Positions 1 to 8,426 of a DNA stretch of 64,000 nucleotides are shown here, in pieces; within the stretch, counting starts at the first letter, position 1, and the number at the start of each line of letters is the position of its first letter. A program made the position numbers and the translations under genes. The notes beneath the pieces are model-generated. The model made no database searches. It was not told the DNA's origin and was given only the letters and a program-made list of their open reading frames with translations. The stretch comes from Citrobacter sp. RHB25-C09 (lineage in GTDB: Bacteria; Pseudomonadota; Gammaproteobacteria; Enterobacterales; Enterobacteriaceae): contig NZ_CP057483.1 of assembly GCF_013836145.1 (NCBI RefSeq), forward strand, positions 3,100,001 through 3,164,000, read 5' to 3'.

Positions 1-147
1 AAGGTCACCAATATGCAGTTTGGTGCGCTGACCAGCCTGTTCACGCTGATCCCGGTCCTGAATCTGGTCATCATGCCGGTGGCGGTTTGTGGCGCGACTG
101 CAATGTGGGTCGATTGTTATCGTGATAAACACGCGTTATGGAAATGA
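1..147 (+). CDS. cysZ: Sulfate transporter CysZ, 3' end only
   Basis: The first 147 bases are the last 48 codons plus TGA of an open frame that enters from the left edge. The translated tail contains a hydrophobic stretch (LNLVIMPVAVCGATAMW) and ends DCYRDKHALWK, which I recognise as the CysZ C-terminus. CysZ is an inner-membrane protein that takes up sulfate for cysteine synthesis. Its position directly upstream of cysK in the same direction is the usual enterobacterial order. The N-terminal four fifths are outside the window. Confidence 0.93.
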   Translation, partial: KVTNMQFGALTSLFTLIPVLNLVIMPVAVCGATAMWVDCYRDKHALWK

Positions 148-310
148 TGCACATTATGTGAACACAGGGATGGCTTATGCTGTCTCTTATTCCATACTGG
201 TACCTATTATTTCTGCATCGTATATAGATATGCGAAATCCTTACTTCCCCATCTCGGTTTGAAGGGTATGCTGGGAAGGTATCCCAATTTCATACAGTTA
301 AGGACAGGCC
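148..310 (+). promoter_or_regulatory. cysK upstream region, likely CysB-controlled promoter
   Basis: This 163-base gap between cysZ and cysK is AT-rich around 200-240 (ATTATTTCTGCATCGTATAT) and ends with the Shine-Dalgarno TAAGGA nine bases before the cysK ATG. In E. coli and Salmonella cysK is activated by CysB with acetylserine from this position. CysB sites are too degenerate to place exactly by eye, so the region is marked as a whole. Confidence 0.45.
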
Positions 311-1282
311 ATGAGTAAGATTTTTGAAGATAACTCGCTGACAATCGGTCATACGCCGCTGGTTCGACTGAACCGTATCGGTAACGGACGCATACTGGCG
401 AAGGTGGAATCACGCAACCCGAGCTTCAGCGTCAAATGCCGTATCGGTGCCAATATGATTTGGGATGCCGAAAAACGCGGCGTACTGAAAGCGGGTATTG
501 AACTGGTTGAGCCGACCAGCGGTAACACCGGGATTGCTCTGGCCTATGTTGCTGCTGCTCGCGGTTACAAACTCACGCTCACCATGCCAGAAACCATGAG
601 TATTGAACGTCGTAAGCTCCTCAAAGCACTGGGTGCCAACCTGGTACTGACCGAAGGCGCAAAAGGGATGAAGGGCGCGATTCAAAAAGCGGAAGAGATT
701 GTCGCCAGCGATCCAGCGAAATACCTGCTGCTTCAGCAGTTCAGCAACCCGGCTAACCCAGAAATCCACGAGAAAACCACGGGTCCGGAAATCTGGGAAG
801 ATACCGATGGTCAGGTTGATGTCTTTATCTCAGGCGTGGGCACCGGCGGTACGCTGACCGGCGTAAGTCGCTACATTAAGGGTACCAAAGGGAAATCCGA
901 TCTGATTACCGTCGCGGTAGAACCGACAGATTCTCCGGTTATCGCACAGGCGCTGGCAGGTGAAGAGCTCAAACCGGGCCCGCATAAAATTCAGGGTATC
1001 GGCGCAGGTTTCATTCCTGGCAACCTGGATCTTAAACTGATTGATAAAGTGGTGGCGATCACCAACGAAGAGGCGATTTCTACTGCACGTCGCCTGATGG
1101 AAGAAGAAGGTATTCTGGCAGGCATTTCCTCAGGTGCTGCGGTTGCGGCAGCGCTCAAGCTTCAGGAAGATGAAACCTTTACCAACAAGAATATTGTGGT
1201 TATCCTACCGTCTTCGGGTGAGCGTTATCTGAGCACTGCGTTGTTTGCCGATCTCTTCACAGAGAAAGAACTGCAACAGTGA
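311..1282 (+). CDS. cysK: Cysteine synthase A (O-acetylserine sulfhydrylase)
   Basis: This 323-residue protein is full length for CysK. It is a PLP enzyme that joins O-acetylserine and sulfide to give cysteine in the cytoplasm, and it forms the cysteine synthase complex with CysE. The Schiff-base lysine is Lys42 in NPSFSVKCR, and the PLP-phosphate/substrate loop TSGNTG is at residues 69-74. The start has TAAGGA upstream. It is followed by a strong terminator at 1305-1332, so it is probably monocistronic. CysB control is expected from the family. A second isozyme, cysM, lies at 5.5-6.4 kb; CysK carries Lys-Cys-Arg after the PLP lysine region where CysM has Lys-Asp-Arg. Confidence 0.97.
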   Translation: MSKIFEDNSLTIGHTPLVRLNRIGNGRILAKVESRNPSFSVKCRIGANMIWDAEKRGVLKAGIELVEPTSGNTGIALAYVAAARGYKLTLTMPETMSIERRKLLKALGANLVLTEGAKGMKGAIQKAEEIVASDPAKYLLLQQFSNPANPEIHEKTTGPEIWEDTDGQVDVFISGVGTGGTLTGVSRYIKGTKGKSDLITVAVEPTDSPVIAQALAGEELKPGPHKIQGIGAGFIPGNLDLKLIDKVVAITNEEAISTARRLMEEEGILAGISSGAAVAAALKLQEDETFTNKNIVVILPSSGERYLSTALFADLFTEKELQQ

Positions 1283-1304
1283 TGCCAGATTGTTAAAAAC
1301 GCGT

Positions 1305-1332
1305 AAAAAAGCACCTTTTTAGGTGCTTTTTT
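1305..1332 (+). terminator. Rho-independent terminator of cysK
   Basis: The stem AAGCACC/GGTGCTT has a short loop, is preceded by A's and followed by a run of T's. It sits 22 bases after the cysK stop and separates cysK from the pts promoter. Confidence 0.9.
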
Positions 1333-1663
1333 GTGGCCTACTTCAAACTTTAACCCCACCTGGCATTGATTCACCCTGCCTGCTCTGGTATTTAACCTGA
1401 TTAATTATTTTGAAGCGTGAAATTAATCGTTAAAGGAAAACTGTTGGCTGAATCGATTTTATGATTTGGTTCAAGTCTTGTTTTCGCGGCATAATGTTTA
1501 ATGACGAGCGTAACGTCAGCTGCCAGAAGTTACCTGCTACGGATTGGGTATAACACCTGGTGTGTCGCCCCGTTTGCTCCGGCGCTAACTATACAGGCTA
1601 AAGTCGAACCGCCAGGCTAGACTTTAGTTCCACAACACTAAACCTATAAGTTGGGGAAATACA
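1333..1663 (+). promoter_or_regulatory. ptsH promoter region with a likely Mlc operator
   Basis: This 331-base gene-free stretch precedes ptsH. At 1405-1427 the AT-rich block TTATTTTGAAGCGTGAAATT resembles the Mlc operator known at the E. coli ptsH P0 promoter. At 1466-1495 TTGGTT and CATAAT, 18 bases apart, form a plausible sigma-70 promoter. From 1500 to 1640 there is a long leader with no ORF I would defend. In E. coli this region holds several promoters regulated by CRP, Mlc and Cra; which of them are kept here is inferred. Confidence 0.6.
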
Positions 1664-1921
1664 ATGTTCCAGCAAGAAGTTACTATTACCGCTCCGAACG
1701 GTCTGCATACCCGCCCTGCTGCTCAGTTTGTTAAAGAAGCGAAAGGCTTCACTTCTGAAATTACTGTGACTTCCAACGGCAAAAGCGCCAGCGCGAAAAG
1801 CCTTTTCAAACTGCAAACTCTGGGCCTGACTCAGGGTACTGTTGTTACCCTCTCTGCAGAAGGTGAAGACGAGCAAAAAGCAGTTGAACATCTGGTTAAG
1901 CTGATGGCAGAACTGGAATAA
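1664..1921 (+). CDS. ptsH: Phosphocarrier protein HPr
   Basis: This 85-residue protein is exactly the usual HPr length. HPr takes phosphate from enzyme I and passes it to the sugar-specific EIIA domains of the phosphotransferase system. The active-site His15 lies in NGLHTRPAA, and the conserved Ser46 is in SAKSLFKL. The start follows GGGGAAATACA. It is the first gene of ptsH-ptsI-crr, with ptsI 45 bases downstream. Confidence 0.98.
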   Translation: MFQQEVTITAPNGLHTRPAAQFVKEAKGFTSEITVTSNGKSASAKSLFKLQTLGLTQGTVVTLSAEGEDEQKAVEHLVKLMAELE

Positions 1922-1966
1922 GTTTTCCGGGGTCTTTTCAATATCAGTCACAAGTAAGGTAGGGTT

Positions 1967-3694
1967 ATGATTTCAGGCATTTTAGCATCCCCGGGTATCG
2001 CTTTCGGCAAAGCTCTTTTGTTGAAAGAAGACGAGATCGTCATTGACCGGAAAAAAATTTCTGCCGATAAGGTTGATCAGGAAGTTGAGCGTTTTCTGAG
2101 CGGTCGTGCCAAAGCATCGGCACAGTTAGAAGCGATCAAAACGAAAGCTGGTGAAACATTCGGTGAAGAAAAAGAAGCCATTTTCGAAGGGCATATCATG
2201 CTGCTCGAAGATGAGGAGCTGGAGCAGGAAATCATAGCCCTGATTAAAGATAAACACATGACGGCTGACGCAGCTGCGCATGAAGTTATCGAAGGTCAGG
2301 CCACTGCCCTGGAAGAGCTGGACGATGAATACCTGAAAGAACGTGCGGCTGACGTGCGTGACATCGGTAAACGTCTTCTGCGTAATATCCTGGGTCTGGC
2401 AATTATCGACCTGAGCGCAATCAAGGATGAGGTTATCCTGGTTGCCGCTGACCTGACCCCGTCCGAAACCGCACAGCTGAACCTGCAAAAGGTGCTGGGT
2501 TTCATCACCGACGCGGGTGGCCGTACCTCCCACACCTCTATCATGGCGCGTTCTCTGGAACTGCCGGCCATCGTGGGTACCGGTAGCGTGACCTCACAGG
2601 TGAAAAACGACGACTATCTGATTCTGGATGCCGTAAACAACAAGGTTTACGTCAACCCGACCAACGAAGAAATTGAAAAACTGCGCACCGTTCAGGAGCA
2701 GGTTGCGACTGAAAAAGCAGAACTTGCCAAACTGAAAGACCTTCCAGCGATCACCCTCGACGGACATCAGGTTGAAGTGTGTGCCAACATCGGTACCGTT
2801 CGTGATGTTGAAGGCGCAGAGCGCAACGGCGCAGAAGGCGTTGGTCTGTACCGTACTGAATTCCTGTTTATGGACCGCGACGCGCTGCCGACTGAAGAAG
2901 AACAGTTTGCCGCGTACAAAGCCGTTGCTGAAGCCTGTGGCTCGCAGGCGGTTATCGTGCGTACCATGGACATTGGCGGCGACAAAGAGCTGCCGTACAT
3001 GAACTTCCCGAAAGAAGAGAACCCGTTCCTTGGCTGGCGTGCCGTGCGTATCGCAATGGATCGTAAAGAGATCCTGCGTGACCAGGTTCGCGCAATCCTG
3101 CGTGCCTCTGCTTTCGGTAAACTGCGCATTATGTTCCCGATGATCATCTCTGTTGAAGAAGTTCGCGCACTGCGCAAAGAGATCGAAATCTACAAACAGG
3201 AACTGCGCGAGGAAGGTAAAGCTTTTGACGAATCCATTGAGATTGGCGTAATGGTGGAAACACCGGCTGCGGCAACGATTGCGCGTCACTTAGCCAAAGA
3301 AGTGGATTTCTTTAGTATCGGCACCAATGATTTAACGCAGTACACTCTGGCGGTTGACCGTGGTAATGATATGATCTCCCACCTTTACCAGCCAATGTCA
3401 CCGTCCGTACTGACGCTGATTAAGCAAGTTATTGATGCTTCTCATGCGGAAGGTAAGTGGACTGGCATGTGTGGTGAGCTTGCAGGCGATGAACGTGCTA
3501 CACTTCTGTTGCTGGGGATGGGTCTGGACGAATTCTCTATGAGCGCCATTTCTATCCCGCGCATTAAGAAGATTATCCGTAACACGAACTTCGAAGATGC
3601 GAAGGTGTTAGCAGAGCAGGCTCTTGCTCAACCGACAACGGACGAGTTAATGACGCTGGTTAACAAGTTCATTGAAGAAAAAACAATCTGCTAA
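1967..3694 (+). CDS. ptsI: PTS enzyme I (phosphoenolpyruvate-protein phosphotransferase)
   Basis: The 575 residues are full length. Enzyme I autophosphorylates from phosphoenolpyruvate and donates the phosphate to HPr, driving uptake of all PTS sugars. The phosphorylated His189 lies in GGRTSHTSIMARS. The C-terminal PEP-binding TIM barrel has the expected GVMVETPAA and FFSIGTNDLTQYT blocks and the catalytic cysteine in GMCGELAGD. The preceding SD is TAAGGTAGGG. It is co-transcribed with ptsH; crr begins 40 bases after its stop. Confidence 0.98.
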   Translation: MISGILASPGIAFGKALLLKEDEIVIDRKKISADKVDQEVERFLSGRAKASAQLEAIKTKAGETFGEEKEAIFEGHIMLLEDEELEQEIIALIKDKHMTADAAAHEVIEGQATALEELDDEYLKERAADVRDIGKRLLRNILGLAIIDLSAIKDEVILVAADLTPSETAQLNLQKVLGFITDAGGRTSHTSIMARSLELPAIVGTGSVTSQVKNDDYLILDAVNNKVYVNPTNEEIEKLRTVQEQVATEKAELAKLKDLPAITLDGHQVEVCANIGTVRDVEGAERNGAEGVGLYRTEFLFMDRDALPTEEEQFAAYKAVAEACGSQAVIVRTMDIGGDKELPYMNFPKEENPFLGWRAVRIAMDRKEILRDQVRAILRASAFGKLRIMFPMIISVEEVRALRKEIEIYKQELREEGKAFDESIEIGVMVETPAAATIARHLAKEVDFFSIGTNDLTQYTLAVDRGNDMISHLYQPMSPSVLTLIKQVIDASHAEGKWTGMCGELAGDERATLLLLGMGLDEFSMSAISIPRIKKIIRNTNFEDAKVLAEQALAQPTTDELMTLVNKFIEEKTIC

Positions 3695-3734
3695 TCCACG
3701 AGATGCGGCCCAATTTACTGCTTAGGAGAAGATC

Positions 3735-4244
3735 ATGGGTTTGTTCGATAAATTGAAATCTCTGGTTTCTGATGATAAGAAAGACACCGGAACTATTGAG
3801 ATTGTTGCTCCGCTCTCTGGCGAGATCGTCAACATCGAAGACGTGCCGGATGTTGTTTTCGCCGAAAAAATCGTTGGTGACGGCATTGCTATTAAACCAA
3901 CCGGTAACAAAATGGTAGCCCCTGTTGACGGCACCATTGGCAAAATTTTTGAAACCAACCATGCGTTCTCTATCGAATCTGATAGCGGTATCGAACTGTT
4001 CGTTCACTTCGGTATCGATACCGTTGAACTGAAAGGCGAAGGCTTTAAGCGCATCGCTGAAGAAGGTCAGCGCGTGAAAGTTGGCGACCCGGTTATTGAA
4101 TTCGATCTGCCACTGCTGGAAGAAAAAGCCAAGTCCACTCTGACTCCGGTTGTTATCTCCAACATGGACGAAATCAAAGAACTGATCAAACTGTCTGGTA
4201 GCGTGACTGTGGGCGAAACCCCGGTTATCCGCATTAAGAAGTAA
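3735..4244 (+). CDS. crr: PTS glucose-specific enzyme IIA (EIIA-Glc)
   Basis: This 169-residue protein is full length. EIIA-Glc accepts phosphate from HPr at His91 (FVHFGID) with His76 alongside (TNHAFS), and passes it to the glucose permease. Unphosphorylated it blocks non-PTS permeases (inducer exclusion); phosphorylated it stimulates adenylate cyclase. A clear SD, TTAGGAGAAG, precedes the ATG. In E. coli crr also has its own promoters inside ptsI; I did not locate them here. A terminator follows at once. Confidence 0.98.
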   Translation: MGLFDKLKSLVSDDKKDTGTIEIVAPLSGEIVNIEDVPDVVFAEKIVGDGIAIKPTGNKMVAPVDGTIGKIFETNHAFSIESDSGIELFVHFGIDTVELKGEGFKRIAEEGQRVKVGDPVIEFDLPLLEEKAKSTLTPVVISNMDEIKELIKLSGSVTVGETPVIRIKK

Positions 4245-4258
4245 TTCTTACCACAGTG

Positions 4259-4289
4259 AAAAAATAGCGCCTTCGGGCGCTATTTTTTT
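4259..4289 (+). terminator. Terminator of the ptsHI-crr operon
   Basis: A perfect GC-rich hairpin, TAGCGCC/GGGCGCTA with a TTC loop region, is flanked by A6 and T7. The symmetric A and T tracts mean it may also stop transcription arriving from convergent pdxK. Confidence 0.92.
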
Positions 4290-4290
4290 G

Positions 4291-4366
4291 CCTGAACGCC
4301 GGATGCCGGGGTTGCCTACAACGTACATCGAGCCGTAGGCCTGATAAGCGAAGCGCCATCAGGCAT
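4291..4366. repeat. REP/BIME element
   Basis: Two REP-like palindromic units, around GCCGGATGCC and GTAGGCCTGATAAGCGAAGC, lie between the convergent crr and pdxK genes. The unit matches the others in this window (GCCTTATCCGGCCTAC and its complement). Enteric REP units bind DNA gyrase or IHF and stabilise 3' ends of transcripts. Confidence 0.75.
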
Positions 4367-4381
4367 TACGCGGCAAGGTCA

Positions 4382-5230
4382 TCATGGCAGAATTAACTCG
4401 TTACTGCCGCATTGTAGCGTCCAGGTCATCACCTTCAGCACACGTTCAGCAGCATGCTGCGCTGCCGTTGTCAGAGGTTGCCCCTGTACAATTCCGCTAA
4501 TCAATTCGGCGCAGAACAGATCGCCAGTGCCTTTCAGATCGGTTTCGACACGCGGGTGTTCAATGACATCCAGCGAATCAGCAGTGACGACGGCCACGTT
4601 GATCGTCTCAGATGAAAGTCCCGGTGCGCTGGTTATTACTATCCACTTCAGCGTATCAGTCAGCAACGTCCGCGCCGCCGCAACAGCCTCTTCCAGCGTG
4701 CGACAGGGCTTGCCGCTCAACATCTCCAGTTCAAATGCATTCGGCGTCAATCCTTGCGCGAGCGGGAGTAAATGCTGACGATAGGCCTCCGGTATCTCGG
4801 GCTTGACGTACATTCCGCTGTCGGTGTCGCCAATCACCGGATCGACCAGAACGGTCAGCGAAGGATGCGTTTCGCTAACCGTTTTCAACCACTGCGCCAG
4901 CAGGAAGATTTGCTCGGCGCTCCCCATATAGCCGGTAGTCACTGCCTTTAGCTCGCGTAATGCATCACGTTCACATAGCGCCTGTAAATAGCCCCCAAAC
5001 CAGTCAGCGGGGATAATACCGCCATAAAATGTCTCGTAATGGGGCGTATTGCTGAACAGCACAGTCGGCACCGCCGTCACCCGTAATCCATAGGCCTTTA
5101 TCGCAGGCACCGCGATGCTGTTGCCTACACTGCCGTACACCACCAGTGACTGCACGGCGACGATATCGGTCTGTAACGCCTGATGTTTATCGTCAAAGAG
5201 CACTGACTGTATTTCACTATCCTGTCCCAT
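4382..5230 (-). CDS. pdxK: Pyridoxine/pyridoxal/pyridoxamine kinase
   Basis: The ATG at 5230 gives 282 residues. An upstream in-frame GTG at 5245 is rejected because AGGAAA is correctly spaced only for the ATG. PdxK phosphorylates B6 vitamers with ATP to enter the PLP salvage pathway. The ribokinase-family signs are visible: the substrate region QSLVVYGSVGNS near residue 30, LVDPVIGD in the middle, and the C-terminal ATP/catalytic-base motif DLKGTGDLFCAEL. It shares fewer residues with E. coli PdxK than its neighbours do with theirs, yet the whole length aligns from memory. It is transcribed convergently with crr. Confidence 0.93.
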   Translation of the reverse strand: MGQDSEIQSVLFDDKHQALQTDIVAVQSLVVYGSVGNSIAVPAIKAYGLRVTAVPTVLFSNTPHYETFYGGIIPADWFGGYLQALCERDALRELKAVTTGYMGSAEQIFLLAQWLKTVSETHPSLTVLVDPVIGDTDSGMYVKPEIPEAYRQHLLPLAQGLTPNAFELEMLSGKPCRTLEEAVAAARTLLTDTLKWIVITSAPGLSSETINVAVVTADSLDVIEHPRVETDLKGTGDLFCAELISGIVQGQPLTTAAQHAAERVLKVMTWTLQCGSNELILP

Positions 5231-5393
5231 ACGTTTTCCTTTCACGGGTTCGCCGAGTGGCCTTTCCTATTATCGCCATATGCACAAAATCGGCAACGGC
5301 GTCGTTATACCTAAAATTTTTTGCTGGCGACTGCGACTTATCTTCCGACATCAAGTCAGAGAGAGTGTGAAAGTAACGTAAGGGGAAATTGCG

Positions 5394-5618
5394 ATGAAAA
5401 ATATTCTGTGGGCCGTATTTGCCTTTCTGAATTACCGGGAAACCTTACATCGTGAAGATCCCCGGAAAGCGCGCCATGAAGCCATGGCGCTGGGCTTAAA
5501 TTCCCGCGCCCTGGCTGAAATGCTCTTCGCCAAACACGCCGGTAGAAAGATAACGATCGCCACGGTCGCAGATGATGGCAACAACCACCGCACCTGGCGT
5601 TGCGCGCGCCACGCGTAA
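5394..5618 (+). CDS. Candidate 74-residue protein, unrecognised
   Basis: An ATG with a good SD (AAGGGG, eight bases upstream) opens a 74-codon frame. The product starts with a hydrophobic stretch (MKNILWAVFAFLNY) followed by a charged segment (RETLHREDPRKARHEAM). The first 34 codons lie in the pdxK-cysM gap; the rest overlaps the 3' end of cysM on the opposite strand, and that half may only be cysM shadow. E. coli has yfeK and yfeS here; this product resembles neither as I remember them. It could be a real membrane-associated small protein or the remnant of a lost gene. No function can be given. Confidence 0.3.
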   Translation: MKNILWAVFAFLNYRETLHREDPRKARHEAMALGLNSRALAEMLFAKHAGRKITIATVADDGNNHRTWRCARHA

Positions 5619-6407
5619 TGCTCCGGCAACCGCGCCGCCTGAGCTCACGCCGCAGAAGATACCTTCCCGCACCGCCAGTTCACGCATCGTTTTTTCTGCG
5701 TCCTGCTGATGGATATCCAGCACTTCATCAACCAGAGAAGCATTAAAAATGCCCGGCATGTATTCCGCTGGCCAGCGACGAATACCCGGAATGCTACTGC
5801 CCTCTTCAGGCTGAAGCCCCACAATAGTGACCGGCTTTGTCTGTTCCCGCAGAAAGCGGGACACGCCGGTAATGGTGCCGGTGGTCCCCATACTGGAAAC
5901 AAAGTGCGTAATGCGCCCGGCGGTCTGCTGCCAAATTTCCGGGCCAGTGGTGGTGTAATGTGCGTAAGGGTTATCGGGATTGTTAAACTGGTCAAGCAGT
6001 TTACCTTCGCCTCGCGAGGCCATTTCAAGCGCTAAGTCACGCGCCCCTTCCATCCCCTGCTCTTTAGTAACCAGAATCAGCTCCGCGCCGTAGGCACGCA
6101 TTGCCGCGCGACGCTCCTGGCTCATGTTATCCGGCATCAGCAGCTTCATGCGGTATCCCTTCAGCGCGGCAATCATTGCCAGCGCAATCCCGGTGTTACC
6201 GCTGGTGGCTTCAATCAGTACGTCGCCTGGCGTAATCTCACCGCGCTTTTCGGCTTCGACAATCATCGACAGCGCAGCGCGATCTTTGACCGACCCCGCC
6301 GGGTTGTTGCCTTCCAGTTTGACCCAAATTTCGCTGCCGTTGTCCGGCGCCAGGCGCTGCAATTTCACCAGCGGCGTATTGCCGATTGTTTGTTCTAATG
6401 TGTTCAC
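5496..6407 (-). CDS. cysM: Cysteine synthase B (CysM)
   Basis: This 303-residue PLP enzyme is full length. CysM can use thiosulfate as well as sulfide with O-acetylserine, giving S-sulfocysteine or cysteine. Lys41 in NPAGSVKDRAA is the Schiff-base lysine, and ATSGNTG is the phosphate loop. The CysM signature Lys-Asp-Arg separates it from CysK at 0.3-1.3 kb. It is the last gene of the cysPUWAM operon, starting 59 bases after the cysA stop with a REP-like palindrome between. A thiosulfate-using enzyme behind a thiosulfate transporter fits functionally. Confidence 0.97.
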   Translation of the reverse strand: MNTLEQTIGNTPLVKLQRLAPDNGSEIWVKLEGNNPAGSVKDRAALSMIVEAEKRGEITPGDVLIEATSGNTGIALAMIAALKGYRMKLLMPDNMSQERRAAMRAYGAELILVTKEQGMEGARDLALEMASRGEGKLLDQFNNPDNPYAHYTTTGPEIWQQTAGRITHFVSSMGTTGTITGVSRFLREQTKPVTIVGLQPEEGSSIPGIRRWPAEYMPGIFNASLVDEVLDIHQQDAEKTMRELAVREGIFCGVSSGGAVAGALRVARATPGAVVVAIICDRGDRYLSTGVFGEEHFSQGAGI

Positions 6408-6424
6408 GTCTTTTACTCAATAAA

Positions 6425-6455
6425 ATGCCGGGCGGCGCTACGCTTACCCGGCCTG
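6425..6455. repeat. REP-like palindrome between cysA and cysM
   Basis: One REP-type unit, ATGCCGGGCGG through TTACCCGGCCTG, sits in the 59-base cysA-cysM gap inside the operon. It could stabilise the upstream cysPUWA message relative to cysM; that is inference. Confidence 0.6.
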
Positions 6456-6466
6456 GACGCCTGAGG

Positions 6467-7561
6467 TTACGCTATTTCTGCGAATACCACATCTTCCTTG
6501 TGTTCGATACGCTGATCGCCGTTGTACAGGCGGGCATTTTGCAGCCCGACAAACAGACGCTCACCGCGAACCGGGGCATCATCCCCCTGCATCACTACTG
6601 TCAGCGGCTCGTTATACCACCCCAACGGTTGAACGACGAGTTGAGTGTAGTGACCTTTCGGACTGGCTTCCACAACCTGCACCGGTAGCGGAGAGTCCAG
6701 GCTGGTTCGGCGGCTGATATCCACTTCCCACGGGCGCAGGAAGAGATCGACAGGCCCCTGATACGCTGGCGTATATCCCAGCGGCCAGCGATGGGCGCCG
6801 ACGTGGAACTGACCGCCACGCACAGTACCTTGCAGGCGATTAACCTCGCCCATAAACTCCAGCACGAAGCGGGTAGCCGGCTCACGCCAGACCTGATCCG
6901 GCGCATCAGCCTGTTCAATATTCCCCTGACTCATCACCACCACGCGATCTGCCACTTCGGTGGCCTCTTCCTGATCGTGGGTGACAAACACACTGGTGAA
7001 TTTAAGCTCTTCATGCAACTGGCGCAGCCAGCGTCGCAGCTCTTTACGCACCTGCGCATCCAGCGCGCCAAACGGTTCATCCAGCAGCAAAATTTGCGGC
7101 TCAACGGCTAACGCGCGCGCCAGCGCCACGCGCTGCTTCTGGCCGCCAGAAAGTTGCGCCGGGAAGCGGTCAGCCAGATGCGCCAGTTGCACCATCTCCA
7201 GTAACTGCGTCACCTTCGCTTTAATCGCCGCGGCATTCGGGCGTTCACGACGCGGCAGCACCGTCAAACCAAATGCGATATTGTCGAACACCGTCATATG
7301 ACGAAACAGCGCATAGTGCTGAAAGACAAATCCCACTTTGCGATCGCGCGCATGCAGACGACTGACGTCGGTTCCGTGGAAGCGAATATGGCCGCTGGAC
7401 TGATGCTCCAGCCCGGCAATAATACGCAGCAGCGTGGTTTTACCGGAACCGGAAGGCCCCAGCAGAGCCACCATCTGACCTGAAGGAATATCCAGTGAGA
7501 TATCGTTCAGCACCTGGGTGCGACCAAAAGACTTCTTAATATTGGCAATCTCAATGCTCAT
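6467..7561 (-). CDS. cysA: Sulfate/thiosulfate ABC transporter ATPase CysA
   Basis: The 364 residues make up the nucleotide-binding subunit of the sulfate/thiosulfate importer. Walker A is GPSGSGKT at residues 35-42, the ABC signature LSGGQ is at 137-141, and Walker B LLLDEP is at 158-163, followed by the D-loop and a switch histidine in FVTHDQEEA. The C-terminal third is the TOBE-like regulatory domain found in this family. Its start overlaps the cysW stop by 11 bases, which suggests translational coupling. Two copies should pair with CysU and CysW at the inner membrane. Confidence 0.97.
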   Translation of the reverse strand: MSIEIANIKKSFGRTQVLNDISLDIPSGQMVALLGPSGSGKTTLLRIIAGLEHQSSGHIRFHGTDVSRLHARDRKVGFVFQHYALFRHMTVFDNIAFGLTVLPRRERPNAAAIKAKVTQLLEMVQLAHLADRFPAQLSGGQKQRVALARALAVEPQILLLDEPFGALDAQVRKELRRWLRQLHEELKFTSVFVTHDQEEATEVADRVVVMSQGNIEQADAPDQVWREPATRFVLEFMGEVNRLQGTVRGGQFHVGAHRWPLGYTPAYQGPVDLFLRPWEVDISRRTSLDSPLPVQVVEASPKGHYTQLVVQPLGWYNEPLTVVMQGDDAPVRGERLFVGLQNARLYNGDQRIEHKEDVVFAEIA

Positions 7562-8426
7562 GATGTTCCTCCTGTTGCGCGCGTTTCTCCTGATTTTCCA
7601 GGCGCCACTGCAACATACTCTTTAAAAACAGGGTAATAATCGCCATCAACGTCAACAGCGCGGCGGCGGTAAAGGAGCCGACGGCATTATAGTCCTGCTC
7701 CAGCAATTCAATTTGTAACGGCAGCGACAGCGTCTCGCCGCGAATCGAGCCGGAAACCACCGACACCGCGCCGAATTCGCCAATCGCACGGGCGTTTGTC
7801 AGCACAACACCGTACAGCAGGGCCCAGCGAATATTGGGCAGCGTGACGCGGCGGAACATCTGCCAGCCGGAGGCACCAAGCAATATCGCCGCCTCATCTT
7901 CCTGGCTCCCCTGGCTCAACATCACCGGCACCAACTCACGCACCACAAACGGGCAGGTCACAAAGATAGTGACCAGCACCATCCCCGGCCAGGAGAACAT
8001 AATTTGCAGATTGTGCTCGTCCAGCCAATCGCCCAGCGGACCGTTAGATCCATAAAACAACAGATAAACCAGACCGGCCACCACCGGCGAGACGGCAAAC
8101 GGAATATCCAGCAGGGTCAGCAGCAGCTGGCGGCCAGGAAAGTTAAAGCGAGTCACCAGCCAGGCCAGTAAAACGCCGAACACCAGGTTCACCGGCACCG
8201 CAATCAGCGCTATCAATACGGTCAGCCAGATGGCATGTAGCATGTCCGGGTCGGAGAGGTTCTGTAATACCGGCATCAGCCCCTTGCTGAACGCGTGCAC
8301 GAAGATATAAATCATCGGCACCAGCAGGATCAGGGCGGAGACAAGCATCCCGGTGCCGATCAGAAACCATTTTCCCCAGTTAATGCGGGGGGCGTGATAG
8401 CGCTTCAATTGGGTAACGTCCGCCAT
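7551..8426 (-). CDS. cysW: Sulfate/thiosulfate ABC permease CysW
   Basis: This 291-residue integral membrane protein has about six transmembrane segments. The first spans roughly residues 21-48, and the ABC-coupling EAA loop appears as EDEAAILLGASGWQMFRRV near 176-194. It forms the translocation channel with CysU. Its start codon overlaps the last base of the cysU stop. The final 25 residues are hydrophilic and rich in Gln, Glu and His. Confidence 0.96.
   Translation of the reverse strand: MADVTQLKRYHAPRINWGKWFLIGTGMLVSALILLVPMIYIFVHAFSKGLMPVLQNLSDPDMLHAIWLTVLIALIAVPVNLVFGVLLAWLVTRFNFPGRQLLLTLLDIPFAVSPVVAGLVYLLFYGSNGPLGDWLDEHNLQIMFSWPGMVLVTIFVTCPFVVRELVPVMLSQGSQEDEAAILLGASGWQMFRRVTLPNIRWALLYGVVLTNARAIGEFGAVSVVSGSIRGETLSLPLQIELLEQDYNAVGSFTAAALLTLMAIITLFLKSMLQWRLENQEKRAQQEEHHEH

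Noticed and set aside
2594..3289. 231-codon minus-strand frame
   Set aside because: Antisense to ptsI; composition is typical of a reverse frame of a GC-moderate conserved gene.
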